A DNA stretch of 45,589 bases from an uncultured Actinomycetes bacterium (GCA_937876415.1 CALEHE010000339.1:1-45589), one strand, 5' to 3'; positions 24,953 to 34,493 are shown, counted from the stretch's first letter. Notes: generated by a model not told the origin, from the letters alone. Translations and numbers: made by a program.

Positions 24953-25497
24953 GAGTGATTTCCAGTGTCTGGGGTTTGACGTTCGTGAGGTGCTTCTAAG
25001 TTCCCCAGAATGTCGGCGAGACGACCCCGCCCGCGAGCGATACGCGATCGAACCGTGCCGATGGGGATGTCGAGGACCTGACTGATCTCGTCATAATCAA
25101 GGTCGGCGACGTCACGTAGCACCAGCGCAACGCGGAATTCTTCGGGGATCTGTGCCAACCCCTGTGCCAGATAGTCAGAGGCTTCGATCATCAACTGCTG
25201 ATCATCAATCTGGGTGTCGGCAACATCAACTTGCTGACCGGCATGGGAAAAAAGCGACAACGGTCGACGCTTGCGACGACGCAATTCATCCAATGCTGCG
25301 TTTGTCGCAATCCGATAAGCCCACGTGGAAAATGTTGATCGGCCATCAAACGTTTCATATCCTCGCGCGATTGCGATCATGGCGTTTTGTGTGGCGTCGT
25401 CGGCATCAGCGTCGTTGAGCAAAATTCTTCGACAGACCGACCGAATCATTGAGTAGTGCTCTCTCAACAACGAGTCGAGAGATGGTGTCGAGGTCAT
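24949..25497 (-). CDS. sigM: ECF-family RNA polymerase sigma factor (SigM-like)
   Basis: 182 residues. Region 2 contains DADDATQNAMIAIARGYETF and the -10-reading STFSTWAYRIATNAALDELR; region 4 contains IPEEFRVALVLRDVADLDYDEI and IGTVRSRIARGRGRLAD, the HTH for -35 recognition. The location before the anti-sigma gene, trxB, trxA and cwlM equals that of mycobacterial sigM. It starts 16 nt after the end of the kinase gene, so the kinase and sigma factor may be co-expressed. It overlaps the anti-sigma gene as ATGA. The genes it controls cannot be told from this window; no clear ECF promoter was recognised. Confidence 0.9.
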   Translation of the reverse strand: MTSTPSLDSLLREHYSMIRSVCRRILLNDADADDATQNAMIAIARGYETFDGRSTFSTWAYRIATNAALDELRRRKRRPLSLFSHAGQQVDVADTQIDDQQLMIEASDYLAQGLAQIPEEFRVALVLRDVADLDYDEISQVLDIPIGTVRSRIARGRGRLADILGNLEAPHERQTPDTGNHS

Positions 25498-25513
25498 AAG
25501 TAACGCCGGTCAA

Positions 25514-27193
25514 CTAGGGTGCCGGCAGAATTCGAATCTCACTGATGTAACCGCGGTAGGGATTGTTATTACTACAAAATCCGCTTCGACCAATTTGCGT
25601 GAGGTACACCAATGCAAATTGTGCCGGAGTCGCGAATGAGGTTGTAATCGTTGGACCACCTTCGGCAGAACCTTCCCAAATAGGCGAACCCCAGGATTCA
25701 AGATCACTACCAGCCGAGTTTGATGTGTAGACCTTGGCTTTCCAACTATCGCCCTGAACATCGGCCTGCAGTTGTGCGAGTGCGACTCCACTGAGTTGCA
25801 TTACTAAACCAACTCCCGATTTGCTACCAAATGTGGGCGACTTGTAACACGATGTTGACCAAGTCGTTGTTGCATCACCATCAGTGACGTTCCGCGCCTG
25901 ATCTTCGTTTTCGGTTTTATCATCACCCTGAGGATCAAATGATTTGATACCTGTAATTTGCACTGGACCCGTGACAACAGGAGTCGTGACCGCAATAGAA
26001 GTTGATGTCGCAAGGACAACCGATGTTGAATCTGATTTGTTGAACTGCGCAAAAATGACACCCGCAATGAGCAGAACCGTCACAATTCCGATCAACATCA
26101 CTGGAGTTGGTTTGAACGGGTTTTTCGCTTGATTCGGAGCAGTTGAGCGTGTCGATGCAGTTGGACGTGAACTTTGTTGACCGCGTTGGTCATTTTTGCT
26201 CACGGGGTCTTTTTTGCTCACGGCGTCATCTGGTTGACGGGTGATCCCTGCTGGGGTGTGTCCTTTCGGACGAATCACTTTTCCAGGAGTCGGCGTGCGA
26301 TCACCAGTGGGTCGTCTTGTATCAGCAGGTGTTGATGATTTGCGTGTTTCTATGATTCGACGAAGCGCAGTGGCAGCCTGAGCAGCATCGCCGTATCGAT
26401 CCTTGCGTTCGCGAGCAATAAGCCGGGTGATCAGTTGTGCAACTTCTGGGTCAATATCAGGCCGGTGTTGTGCGATATTAGTTGCATCGCGGTGTAGTCG
26501 AGCAAGAGCAGTGTCGGTGTCATTCTTGCCAACAAACGGAACTTTTCCGGCGAGACATTCGTACATCACGAGACCCAAAGAATAAAGATCAGCACGCGCA
26601 TCAAGACTGTCGCCACGAACCTGTTCGGGCGACAAATACTTTGCTGTTCCCATCATGATGTTTTCGCTCGTCAAGTCTTCTTCACCATCAAGTACTTTTG
26701 CGATTCCGAAATCGGTCAACATCACTTTCTTTTTGATATCTATCAAGATGTTGCCGGGTTTGACATCGCGATGGATCAGACCCTGTTTGTGGGCAGCATC
26801 AAGGGCTAGGCATACCCAGTACCCAATACTCAAGACGGTTTTGATGCTGAGAGTTTTCTCACGATCAAGTCGCTCTCGCAAAGACTCACCATCAACGAAT
26901 TCCATGATGACTGCTTGACGACCATCATCCTCGATGGCGTCGTACACCGTGACGATGTTGTCGTGATTGAGATTCGCAGCAGCGATTGCCTCCCGACGAA
27001 AACGTTCGGCCAAGGTTGACTCAGCGGCGAGATGTGGCTTCAAAAGTTTGACGGCTACTGGACGGGCCAGTTGCAAATCTGTTGCTTTCCATACATCGGC
27101 CATCCCACCATGAGCACGCAAAGAATCAAGGCGATACCGATCAGCAATAATTGATGCTGGTTTCGGAGCAGAGGGATGGGACGACGTTGACAT
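25514..27193 (-). CDS. Membrane Ser/Thr protein kinase with MviN-type ectodomain
   Basis: 559 residues. The kinase domain spans about 20-285: glycine loop AHGGMADVW (the first glycine replaced by alanine), K49 in VAVKLL, E68 in the C-helix, HRDVKPGN at 141-148, DFG at 161-163 and SPEQ at 188-191. The catalytic residues are intact, so it should be active. A 75-residue S/T/P-rich linker precedes one membrane helix (about 364-384, VMLIGIVTVLLIAGVIFAQF). The outer domain (about 400-559, FDPQGDDKTENEDQARNVTDG... ATTTWSTSCY) resembles a discoidin-like domain of the sort found at the C-terminus of actinobacterial MviN (Rv3910). No MurJ part is present. Length and context suggest an envelope-sensing kinase. 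Confidence 0.8.
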   Translation of the reverse strand: MSTSSHPSAPKPASIIADRYRLDSLRAHGGMADVWKATDLQLARPVAVKLLKPHLAAESTLAERFRREAIAAANLNHDNIVTVYDAIEDDGRQAVIMEFVDGESLRERLDREKTLSIKTVLSIGYWVCLALDAAHKQGLIHRDVKPGNILIDIKKKVMLTDFGIAKVLDGEEDLTSENIMMGTAKYLSPEQVRGDSLDARADLYSLGLVMYECLAGKVPFVGKNDTDTALARLHRDATNIAQHRPDIDPEVAQLITRLIARERKDRYGDAAQAATALRRIIETRKSSTPADTRRPTGDRTPTPGKVIRPKGHTPAGITRQPDDAVSKKDPVSKNDQRGQQSSRPTASTRSTAPNQAKNPFKPTPVMLIGIVTVLLIAGVIFAQFNKSDSTSVVLATSTSIAVTTPVVTGPVQITGIKSFDPQGDDKTENEDQARNVTDGDATTTWSTSCYKSPTFGSKSGVGLVMQLSGVALAQLQADVQGDSWKAKVYTSNSAGSDLESWGSPIWEGSAEGGPTITTSFATPAQFALVYLTQIGRSGFCSNNNPYRGYISEIRILPAP

Positions 27194-27291
27194 GCTTGAA
27201 ATTGAACGCTAGTAGTCGTAACCGTGCTGACTGCGGAATACCTCTGTGAACTCGGTTGAGCGAAGAGAAGCGTTTTGTAGCAGTGCGTTGC

Positions 27292-28143
27292 TTAGTTCTC
27301 GAAGAAAGCAACTCCGATTGTTCCGCGACCCGCATGAGCACCGACGACAGCACCAATTTCACCAACCATAATCTCGCCCGAGTAAACAGCTTTCAGTTGG
27401 GTAACGAAAGCGTCAACATCTGAACAATCAGCACTTAAGACGGCGAGTTGGCTAATGCCGGGATTGGTCGAAGCCTCTCGCACCTTGTCAACAAGAAAAG
27501 CCAGAGCCTTACTACGAGTGCGTTGCTTGCCGCCCTCTTGAACAACACCGTCGCGAACTTCGATGATGGGTTTGATCGAAAGAACTGAAGCCAACATGGC
27601 CTTGGCTCCGCCGATACGGCCACCCTTCTTGAGGTTTTCTAGGGTGTCGAGAGCCCCCCAGACCTTGCACCGACGACTGAGGTCGTGAGCAAGGGTCTCA
27701 ACCTCGTCAATGGTCTTGCCCTCTTGAGCAGCACGGGCACAGGCGACGACAATTGCGCCGAGCCCCATCGTGACTGTGCGGCTATCGACGACGCGTACAT
27801 CGCACGTGGGTTGCAGAGCCGCCGCAGCGACTTCGGCGCTTTGCATCGTGCCCGAAAGTGCGGCCGATAAGTTGATGATGATCACTCCGGTAGCGCCTTC
27901 GCCTTGGAGTTTGCGGACGGCGTCTTCAAACCGACCAGGCGACGGAGCAGCGGTTGATGGAAGTTCGGCTTCAACTGAACATCTTTGCCAAAACTGAGCG
28001 GTCGTCAACTGTTCGCGATCAACTAATTCGTCATCGCCAAATCTGATAAATAGCGGAACAACTTCAATTCCGAGAGATTGAACGACCGAATCAGGTAGGT
28101 CACACGCACTGTCGGTAATGATACGAACGGCTGAAGTAGTCAC
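27292..28143 (-). CDS. DegV family protein (fatty-acid-binding)
   Basis: 283 residues. The N-terminus VRIITDSACDLPDSVVQSLGIEVVPLFIRFGD is the standard DegV opening, followed by TAAPSPGRFEDAVRKL and IIINLSAALSGTMQSA, and VDSRTVTMGLGAIV in the middle. DegV proteins are two-domain cytosolic proteins that bind fatty acids; in Firmicutes they act with fatty-acid kinase FakA. It lies 23 nt after the DUF6049 gene on the same strand and 98 nt ahead of the kinase gene; in mycobacteria this slot is MviN. The gap 27194-27291 contains no visible gene. Confidence 0.85.
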   Translation of the reverse strand: MTTSAVRIITDSACDLPDSVVQSLGIEVVPLFIRFGDDELVDREQLTTAQFWQRCSVEAELPSTAAPSPGRFEDAVRKLQGEGATGVIIINLSAALSGTMQSAEVAAAALQPTCDVRVVDSRTVTMGLGAIVVACARAAQEGKTIDEVETLAHDLSRRCKVWGALDTLENLKKGGRIGGAKAMLASVLSIKPIIEVRDGVVQEGGKQRTRSKALAFLVDKVREASTNPGISQLAVLSADCSDVDAFVTQLKAVYSGEIMVGEIGAVVGAHAGRGTIGVAFFEN

Positions 28144-28166
28144 GTCTGTAGGTTAGTTCGTCGGGA

Positions 28167-30212
28167 CTATGCGGAACGTTCGCCAGAGGGGTGCCGCTCG
28201 GTGGAGTCAAAACTTTCAAATTGACGGCGGCGATGTTCACGTCGTAGGTGATGGATCCACCAGGACAACAACAACAACAAAGCGACTCCGGTGAACAGTT
28301 GACCCAGTCCTGCTAAGGCGTTGACCCGAGCCGAGAAGGTGGCAGGGGCCCCAACGGTGACTTCACCATTGGGTGTCAGGAGTTGCAAGGTCACCGGAAA
28401 ACGGCCGTTACTTTTTGCTGTGACTGGTATTTCGACCAACGTGGTAGTTCCAGCGGGCAGAGTCACTACTTGGTCATCTTGTGGAAGCGTAAGTTTCGAA
28501 CTGGTCAGATGCACGCGCACCAACAGGTCGGTGTCGTTGTCGTTGCGTAATGACAGGCGAATGGAACTATCGCGGCCACCCAATGTGAAAGTGGTTGAGG
28601 TGGGGGTCACGACCGACCCGCCGATCGCTGCAAGTTCAGTGTCAATTGCATTGATATATGCCTTGACCTGCACTTGGTTGAGGCTTCGTGACGGCAAGAC
28701 GTTGACAACTCGACGCCACTGAATCGGGCGTTCGTCGCCATCGGGCAACATGGCGGAAAATCCGTTCACTCGATCAGCAAATTCATTTAACGAGGCATCG
28801 CTGGTGCCCAGATCGTCTTGGACTTGAAGTTCAACCGAAACCGGCAACCCGTCCATGACGCTGACCGTCATGGTGCCTAATAGATCCCTAAGAGAGACAA
28901 AATTTATGTCGGGTTGACCAGCAAGGGAGTTAACGAGTGCCGTGATAAGTGCAGTTGATGGCAACACCCCCGAGTCGGTCGACAAAATGACCCCCCGACC
29001 GTTCATGGTTTCGTCGCGGTCAATGATTTCGATACGCAACACCTTGAGTTCTGCCAAAATTTGCTGGGCGACGAGGTAGGCCCCACCGTAAGGGTCATTT
29101 GATCCACGGGTAAGTGCTTCACCGAGATGAATGTCGGCTAGTGCAGCAGTCATACGATCAGAATTTGACAGTTTCAGTTCAAACATTCGCGTGGGTTCAG
29201 CGAAAAGTGAGATTCCGCCGGCAGTTGTTTTTTGCGACTCGCTGAGCAAGACGGCCGTACGAAGTCCCAGATTACGGAGTAATTGCGCACCGCTACTGGA
29301 TAGTGCAGAACTCTGGAGCCACGAGTAGCGACTGACTGATTTAGTTGGGAAAATTCCGGCCATCGTGTCTTCACCGAGTCGCAGCTGGGCCGTGAAGACC
29401 TCAGAATTTTGGCTAGCGACCAATTCGTCGGGTTGTACATCGACATAAGTTGAGGCGAGCAGGTGCAAGGATGTCGCGGCTTGCAATCGGTTCAGGACAG
29501 CAATGTCTGCATCAGATGAGTTAGCTAGGGCGTCCATCAGTTCGGGGCGGATCGCCAGCGAGACAGCAGTTTGTGGATTCGTTTCAAGTGTGGTGACGGC
29601 ATTTGACAAAAGTTCGCGACTGGCCTCGCTGACTAGGGTTGAGCCGTCAGATTGCAAACTGATATCACTAGTTAAAGTTCCAACGAGAGCGAGTCGAAGA
29701 TTTTCCCTTGGAAGGGGACTGGTGACGTCTTGGGGTAGGCGTTCGACAAAAGTGACGATTTGGCTGGTCACCAATTTACCCTCTTGAAGTCCGATACTGA
29801 TCGGATAGACGCCAGTGGCCGACATCTGCAACGCATCTTTGGTGCGCCTACCAATTTCAATCGGGACAGCCACATCAACTCGGCCAGTGGCGGGATCTCG
29901 AACTTGGCTGACGTCAATAATGACGGTGTCAACTATTGACGGCAACTCACCAGAGGCCGCAGCGCGCACGTCTTGGCGAGTCTGCACTGGCTTATACGAC
30001 GTGATCACTAATTTTGTTGAAGCAGTTGATGCAGCATCGCGACCACTCAAGGTAACACTAAAACGAATGAGCGAATTTTCGACTCCGGCGACGTATTGGT
30101 CTTGACTGATGAGCGACGAAATGATTTCGGGTGTCGCGGCTTTGGCGGCTTGTAGCGGGATGACCGTCGCTGCCATGAGAGTGCCAAGCGCGATGAGTAA
30201 TCGAGATCTCAC
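28167..30212 (-). CDS. DUF6049-type exported membrane protein
   Basis: 681 residues. An N-terminal signal peptide (LLIALGTLMAATVIPLQAAKA) is followed by a large extracytoplasmic region and a C-terminal membrane helix at about 640-660 (LFTGVALLLLLSWWIHHLRR) with a basic tail inside. The immunoglobulin-like beta segments (TTFTLGGRDSSIRLSLRNDND, LLVRVHLTSS) and overall layout resemble the large exported protein encoded before mviN in mycobacteria (Rv3909). Function is unknown; a role in cell-wall assembly is suspected. The GTG start at 30212 overlaps the stop of the GNAT gene as GTGA. Confidence 0.7.
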   Translation of the reverse strand: MRSRLLIALGTLMAATVIPLQAAKAATPEIISSLISQDQYVAGVENSLIRFSVTLSGRDAASTASTKLVITSYKPVQTRQDVRAAASGELPSIVDTVIIDVSQVRDPATGRVDVAVPIEIGRRTKDALQMSATGVYPISIGLQEGKLVTSQIVTFVERLPQDVTSPLPRENLRLALVGTLTSDISLQSDGSTLVSEASRELLSNAVTTLETNPQTAVSLAIRPELMDALANSSDADIAVLNRLQAATSLHLLASTYVDVQPDELVASQNSEVFTAQLRLGEDTMAGIFPTKSVSRYSWLQSSALSSSGAQLLRNLGLRTAVLLSESQKTTAGGISLFAEPTRMFELKLSNSDRMTAALADIHLGEALTRGSNDPYGGAYLVAQQILAELKVLRIEIIDRDETMNGRGVILSTDSGVLPSTALITALVNSLAGQPDINFVSLRDLLGTMTVSVMDGLPVSVELQVQDDLGTSDASLNEFADRVNGFSAMLPDGDERPIQWRRVVNVLPSRSLNQVQVKAYINAIDTELAAIGGSVVTPTSTTFTLGGRDSSIRLSLRNDNDTDLLVRVHLTSSKLTLPQDDQVVTLPAGTTTLVEIPVTAKSNGRFPVTLQLLTPNGEVTVGAPATFSARVNALAGLGQLFTGVALLLLLSWWIHHLRREHRRRQFESFDSTERHPSGERSA

Positions 30213-30982
30213 GACTCACCTGACTTGCGGAGTGATAATTCCATGACGTGTAAATTTTCAGGCAGCTGTTCAAATCCGAGGCGCTGGTACAACGCTAAGG
30301 CGCGTTGATTATCCAGATGGGTATTCACCAAAATGTCAGTGACTCGTCGCCGAGTCAGCCATCCCAAGCCATCTTGTAAGAGAGACGTGGCAACACCTTG
30401 ACCTTCGTGAGCAGGGTCAACTGCAAGTCGCTGAATAAATCCGGCCGATCCGTTGCGACCCGTGACCATATATCCCGCTGGTTCATCGGTGGCGGTGACA
30501 GCTAATCGAATGCGATGAACGGGCGTGGCCCGACAGGCTTCTTCGATGCCATTAACATCAAGTTCCCATCCTGATTCAAACGCCAAATGGTCCAGTCGCG
30601 CCGCCACATCAAGTGCTCGTTGCGAGCGGAGTGGGCGCATTTCGTGATGGGGACGTCGACTTGAGTGGTTGGCCAGATGTGAAAAGGGCGTCTTCATACG
30701 CATCAGGGCCAACTGTTGAATTTCATGGAATCCACGCAACACAAAAGGCTTCGCGGCATTTTGTGACAAGGCACCGGTACGAATTGACGAGTAACCCTCG
30801 GTGCGTAATGAATTTGTCCATTCATCTAATGATGTTACCGATGGAGCAACGGTGTGATCGGTCAGCACCAAATGGGCAATATCGGGACAACTTGGCCATC
30901 GGCGAACCCGAGCGCACACGATGCCGTCGTCAAAAAGTCGAGCACTCGCGGCGTGTCGCCGTTGTCGTAACCCAGTGATCAC
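30209..30982 (-). CDS. GNAT family N-acetyltransferase
   Basis: 257 residues. The N-terminal half is a poorly recognisable region. The C-terminal half is a GNAT fold with the acetyl-CoA loop VDPAHEGQGVATSLLQDGL at about 185-203 and the later NTHLDNQRALALYQRLGF. It should transfer an acetyl group to an unknown acceptor. It lies upstream of the DUF6049 gene on the same strand and overlaps it, and is divergent from the SGNH hydrolase at 31074. In mycobacteria the corresponding place holds a NUDIX gene (mutT4), so this may be a lineage-specific replacement. Confidence 0.75.
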   Translation of the reverse strand: MITGLRQRRHAASARLFDDGIVCARVRRWPSCPDIAHLVLTDHTVAPSVTSLDEWTNSLRTEGYSSIRTGALSQNAAKPFVLRGFHEIQQLALMRMKTPFSHLANHSSRRPHHEMRPLRSQRALDVAARLDHLAFESGWELDVNGIEEACRATPVHRIRLAVTATDEPAGYMVTGRNGSAGFIQRLAVDPAHEGQGVATSLLQDGLGWLTRRRVTDILVNTHLDNQRALALYQRLGFEQLPENLHVMELSLRKSGES

Positions 30983-31073
30983 CCCATCGACGGTAGTGCC
31001 AAAATGGTAGGGAAAACGCTTTCACTGACACCTATATATTAAGTCTCGACGATTGAACCGGAGGCGAGTCTGC

Positions 31074-31991
31074 ATGAACGAGTCCGAAAACCAGACTCAG
31101 CACGGTTCAGCCCGTCTATCCCCAGACATTTATCGCCGTCGTCAAATGCTGGTCGGCTTGGTGGCTGTCTCAATTCTGATGGTGGTGATCCTCACGATTC
31201 AGGCACTCGGTTCTGATTCGTCTGGGGTATCTGGAAGTCAAGACCCTGCGCAGATCGAGACAACAACTAACCCACTCACGAATGAGGTTGCATCGGCAAC
31301 GACAATAACTGCCAGCACCTCAACAATTCTGGTGATCAAAGGTCCGCCTCGGGTGAGTATTTATGGCGACTCGCTCACCGCAGGATTTGGCGGCATTTTG
31401 AAATCAACTCTCGACCGAGAGGGCAAGACGACATTCTTGGCAACCAAGGGTTCGTCCGGGTTGAGTCAGCCGAGATTCTTTGATTGGCCCAATCATCTCA
31501 ATGTATGGGTGCCCCAAGAAAATGCCGATGTTGTGGTGATTGGACTCGGCGCCAATGACGGGCAAGATGTCTATGTCAATGACGTGTCGTATTCAACCAA
31601 TGATCCCGAGTGGGCCGTTGAATATCAACGCCGAGTTGCCGAAGTCATTACCTTGGTGACGTCACAGGGTCGGTCGTTGGTGTGGGTCGGTACGCCCGAC
31701 GCGAAAGCAAAAGGTTTCCGCAATAATTTGTCAATTCTGCGAACGGCGACGAAGAATGCAGTTGAGGCCGCGCGGACGTCCGGCGCGGACGTGGCGTACA
31801 TCGATACATGGAGCCTGTTTCTCGGACTCGACGGGAACTATTCGCAGTATGTCATCGACCCGAGTGATGGTGAACGTAAGAAGTCGCGCGATGGCGACGG
31901 ATTCCATCTGAGTTTGGCGGGAAACAAAATTTTGGCTGCCGCAATCAACTCCGAAATAGACGCTGCTCTTGAACGTCGCGCTACTCAGTAG
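31074..31991 (+). CDS. SGNH/GDSL-type hydrolase, membrane-anchored (DUF459-like)
   Basis: 305 residues from ATG at 31074, with GGAGG 10 nt upstream; a TTG at 31053 is the alternative. A membrane helix (about 27-45, LVGLVAVSILMVVILTIQAL) and a Ser/Thr-rich linker are followed by the hydrolase domain: block I GDSLTAGFGG, block III-type GLGANDGQDVY, and block V DGFHLSLAGN with the catalytic Asp/His. SGNH hydrolases act on esters, including acylated cell-wall sugars, and this one should face outside the membrane. The DUF459 group is acetyl-esterase-like; the substrate is unknown. Confidence 0.75.
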   Translation: MNESENQTQHGSARLSPDIYRRRQMLVGLVAVSILMVVILTIQALGSDSSGVSGSQDPAQIETTTNPLTNEVASATTITASTSTILVIKGPPRVSIYGDSLTAGFGGILKSTLDREGKTTFLATKGSSGLSQPRFFDWPNHLNVWVPQENADVVVIGLGANDGQDVYVNDVSYSTNDPEWAVEYQRRVAEVITLVTSQGRSLVWVGTPDAKAKGFRNNLSILRTATKNAVEAARTSGADVAYIDTWSLFLGLDGNYSQYVIDPSDGERKKSRDGDGFHLSLAGNKILAAAINSEIDAALERRATQ

Positions 31992-32023
31992 TACGGACGC
32001 TTCATGCCCTATCGTTTGAACTA

Positions 32024-33028
32024 ATGAGCATTCTCTTTGCCACCCACGAGGCTTACCTCGATCATCTCAATGGTCCTCAACACCAAGAGCGGCCCGAACG
32101 TTTAGGTGCGGTGATTGATGGTTCACGCGAGGCCGGAGTTGCTGACGCTTTGATTCCATTGGTACCCGAGCCCGCAACGCGCGAACAAATCTTACGCGTG
32201 CATACGTCAGACCATGTTGATCGAATTGAAAGAGTTGTTCAATCGGGTGGGGGCAAACTAGATCCTGACACCCGTGCGTCGGTTGGTTCGTGGAAAGCAG
32301 CAATGCTTGCCGCGGGTGCTGGACTGACTGCGATACGTGCTTTGCAAAATGGCGAAGCCGACTCGGCTTTTTGCGCGGTTCGTCCACCAGGCCACCATGC
32401 CACCAAAACAGAGACGATGGGTTTCTGCTTGTTCTCTAACGTTGCAGTGGCCGCTGCAGCGTTGGCTGACGCTGGTGAACGAGTGTTGATTGTTGACTTT
32501 GACGCGCATCACGGCAACGGAACCCAAGATATTTTCTACGACGATCCGCGGGTACTTTTTGTGTCCCTGCATCAATGGCCGCTGTATCCAGGAACTGGTT
32601 GGTACGACGAAAGCGGAAGTGGTGATGGCGTTGGATACACCCTCAACATTCCGTTGCCGCCAAACACAACCGGAGATGTGTACCTTGCGGCCTTTGATCG
32701 ATTGATTGTGCCCATGAGTGAAAAGTTCGCACCGACGTGGCTCATTGTGTCGGCAGGTTTCGATGCGCATCGCAATGACCCGATTACACAAATGGGACTA
32801 TCGGCTGGCGATTATCCCTTGATGATGCAGCGCATCTTGCAACTCGTGCCCAATGGTCGACGACTGGTCATGCTGGAAGGTGGATACGACCTCAATGCAT
32901 TGCGCATGTCAACCGCAAGCACACTTGCGGCGATGCTCGGAGAACAACACAGTGAAGAAAAGCCAACATCGGGCGGTTCATCTGAATCATTTGAACAACT
33001 AACCGCGATTGAGTCTTACTGGAAGTAA
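32024..33028 (+). CDS. Histone-deacetylase family protein (class II/AcuC-AphA-like)
   Basis: 334 residues. The arginase-like deacetylase fold has all usual catalytic features: RPPGHHATKTETMGFC (double His near the active site), VDFDAHHGNGTQDIF with the zinc Asp and His, SAGFDAHRNDP with the second Asp, and EGGYDLNAL with the catalytic Tyr region. Bacterial members act on acetylpolyamines, acetoin-pathway proteins or lysine-acetylated proteins; which applies here is unknown. TATCGT ends eight nt before the ATG, in keeping with a leaderless start. Downstream convergent gene ends after 13 nt. Confidence 0.9.
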   Translation: MSILFATHEAYLDHLNGPQHQERPERLGAVIDGSREAGVADALIPLVPEPATREQILRVHTSDHVDRIERVVQSGGGKLDPDTRASVGSWKAAMLAAGAGLTAIRALQNGEADSAFCAVRPPGHHATKTETMGFCLFSNVAVAAAALADAGERVLIVDFDAHHGNGTQDIFYDDPRVLFVSLHQWPLYPGTGWYDESGSGDGVGYTLNIPLPPNTTGDVYLAAFDRLIVPMSEKFAPTWLIVSAGFDAHRNDPITQMGLSAGDYPLMMQRILQLVPNGRRLVMLEGGYDLNALRMSTASTLAAMLGEQHSEEKPTSGGSSESFEQLTAIESYWK

Positions 33029-33041
33029 TTAATAATTCGGA

Positions 33042-34421
33042 TTACTTCAGTTCATACCATTGAATTGGTGCTGAACGCAGCGGTCCAAGCAAGACTTCAA
33101 TTTTTCGACCATTCACCAAATGAATGACGGCCTCAATGTGGCTACTCGGGATAATTGATTTGATCACTAATGAGCCGTGGTCAACGACCAACTTTTGCGC
33201 GGCAGATTGACGCCGTTCTAATGATTCATCGAGGGCGACGTTGTCCGCAAAAAGTAATTGGGCTTGTTCATCGGTCCACTGATTGAGAAGTGCCACCAAT
33301 TGTTCAGACCGTTGTTGCAAAACATCAGAGACAGCAATGTTGTGTTTTGGTATGAGATTGGCGTTGTGCAACATCTTCAGCACGCGATGAGTAAACACCG
33401 ACATCGGTGCATAGGTGGTATTTGAAACCGCAACGACCCCTATTGTGCGACCAGCTAACCAACGCATGTTGCTGCCGTAGCCCGGAAGGCCACCCGAATG
33501 TGAATTGACGACTCCCAGATCGGGATCGTCGCGCATCATGAGTCCGTAGCCATAACCAGTCGGAGCCTTTTCGCCGTCAAGGGCAACGACGCCGGCATAA
33601 CTATGCATCACCTGCATATCAAGTCGTGATGCGATACTGAGTTGGGCAGTGCACGCCTCAAAGTTGCTATGAGCTTGATTGAGCCATATGACCCACCGCG
33701 CGAGATCGTCAACTGTTGTCCACAAACCACCCATTGGCGCGATCTCACCATCATTGAGTGGTTCAAGACCATCAGGGATAATCGCACCATCTTGAACACG
33801 AGTAGGTCGTGCCCATTTATGACGGGTAGGCGGATCCCACGTAGTTGATGTCATCTGCAATGGTTGCAGAAAACGTTCGTCAACAAAATCACGCACCCGA
33901 CGACCGGTAACTCGTTCAACCACTCGACCAATGAGTGCGAAACCCAAATTTGAATATTCAAAATATGTGCCTGGTGCAAAGGCGTACACCGCACCATCTT
34001 GATAAAGGGCATTCATTTCATCGGCCGTGGTATCGAGATGTCGATCAGCCCACGGATCATCGGTTGCTAATCCGGATGTCATGGATAACAAGTGACGCAA
34101 AGTAATTCGCGTTCCGGAAATTGTGCGACAAAACGTGGTCAATTCTGGAGCATATTCATCAACTGGAATATCAATGGACAAAATGCCTTCATCGCGCAAA
34201 CTTAAAACTGCGGCAGCCGTGAAACTCTTGGTCATTGACGCAATGCGGTATCGCGTCGACAAGTCGGTAACCGAACCCGTTGCACCACTGGTGAGCAATT
34301 GATCTGCGGCGATGAGTCCCCACTGCAGGCTGTCCAAGGTGAACTCGCGCGCGACTTGCACGGCGATTTCTTCAATGAGTGGCTGCGTGGCGCGCAATGC
34401 CTCAGGATCTAATTCAGCCAT
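33042..34421 (-). CDS. Serine hydrolase of the class C beta-lactamase/DD-peptidase fold
   Basis: 459 residues. The three motifs are present: SMTK (in YRIASMTKSFTAAA, about 81-97), YSN (in YFEYSNLGFALIG, about 150-163), and HSGG (in VNSHSGGLPGYGS) for the third K/H-[ST]-G element. There is no obvious signal peptide, so it is probably cytosolic. The C-terminal ~120 residues are a lipocalin-like or linker region with LVNGRKIEVLLGPLRS. Such enzymes include esterases, D-aminopeptidases and penicillin-binding proteins; the substrate here is not known, and clinical beta-lactamase activity is not implied. Confidence 0.85.
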   Translation of the reverse strand: MAELDPEALRATQPLIEEIAVQVAREFTLDSLQWGLIAADQLLTSGATGSVTDLSTRYRIASMTKSFTAAAVLSLRDEGILSIDIPVDEYAPELTTFCRTISGTRITLRHLLSMTSGLATDDPWADRHLDTTADEMNALYQDGAVYAFAPGTYFEYSNLGFALIGRVVERVTGRRVRDFVDERFLQPLQMTSTTWDPPTRHKWARPTRVQDGAIIPDGLEPLNDGEIAPMGGLWTTVDDLARWVIWLNQAHSNFEACTAQLSIASRLDMQVMHSYAGVVALDGEKAPTGYGYGLMMRDDPDLGVVNSHSGGLPGYGSNMRWLAGRTIGVVAVSNTTYAPMSVFTHRVLKMLHNANLIPKHNIAVSDVLQQRSEQLVALLNQWTDEQAQLLFADNVALDESLERRQSAAQKLVVDHGSLVIKSIIPSSHIEAVIHLVNGRKIEVLLGPLRSAPIQWYELK

Positions 34422-34493
34422 CGGGTCATCCAGTCAACGTACGATTCGGAAGATTAAAGGCTAGGTCGCTTTGCATTGGGGTTCATTGTGAAA

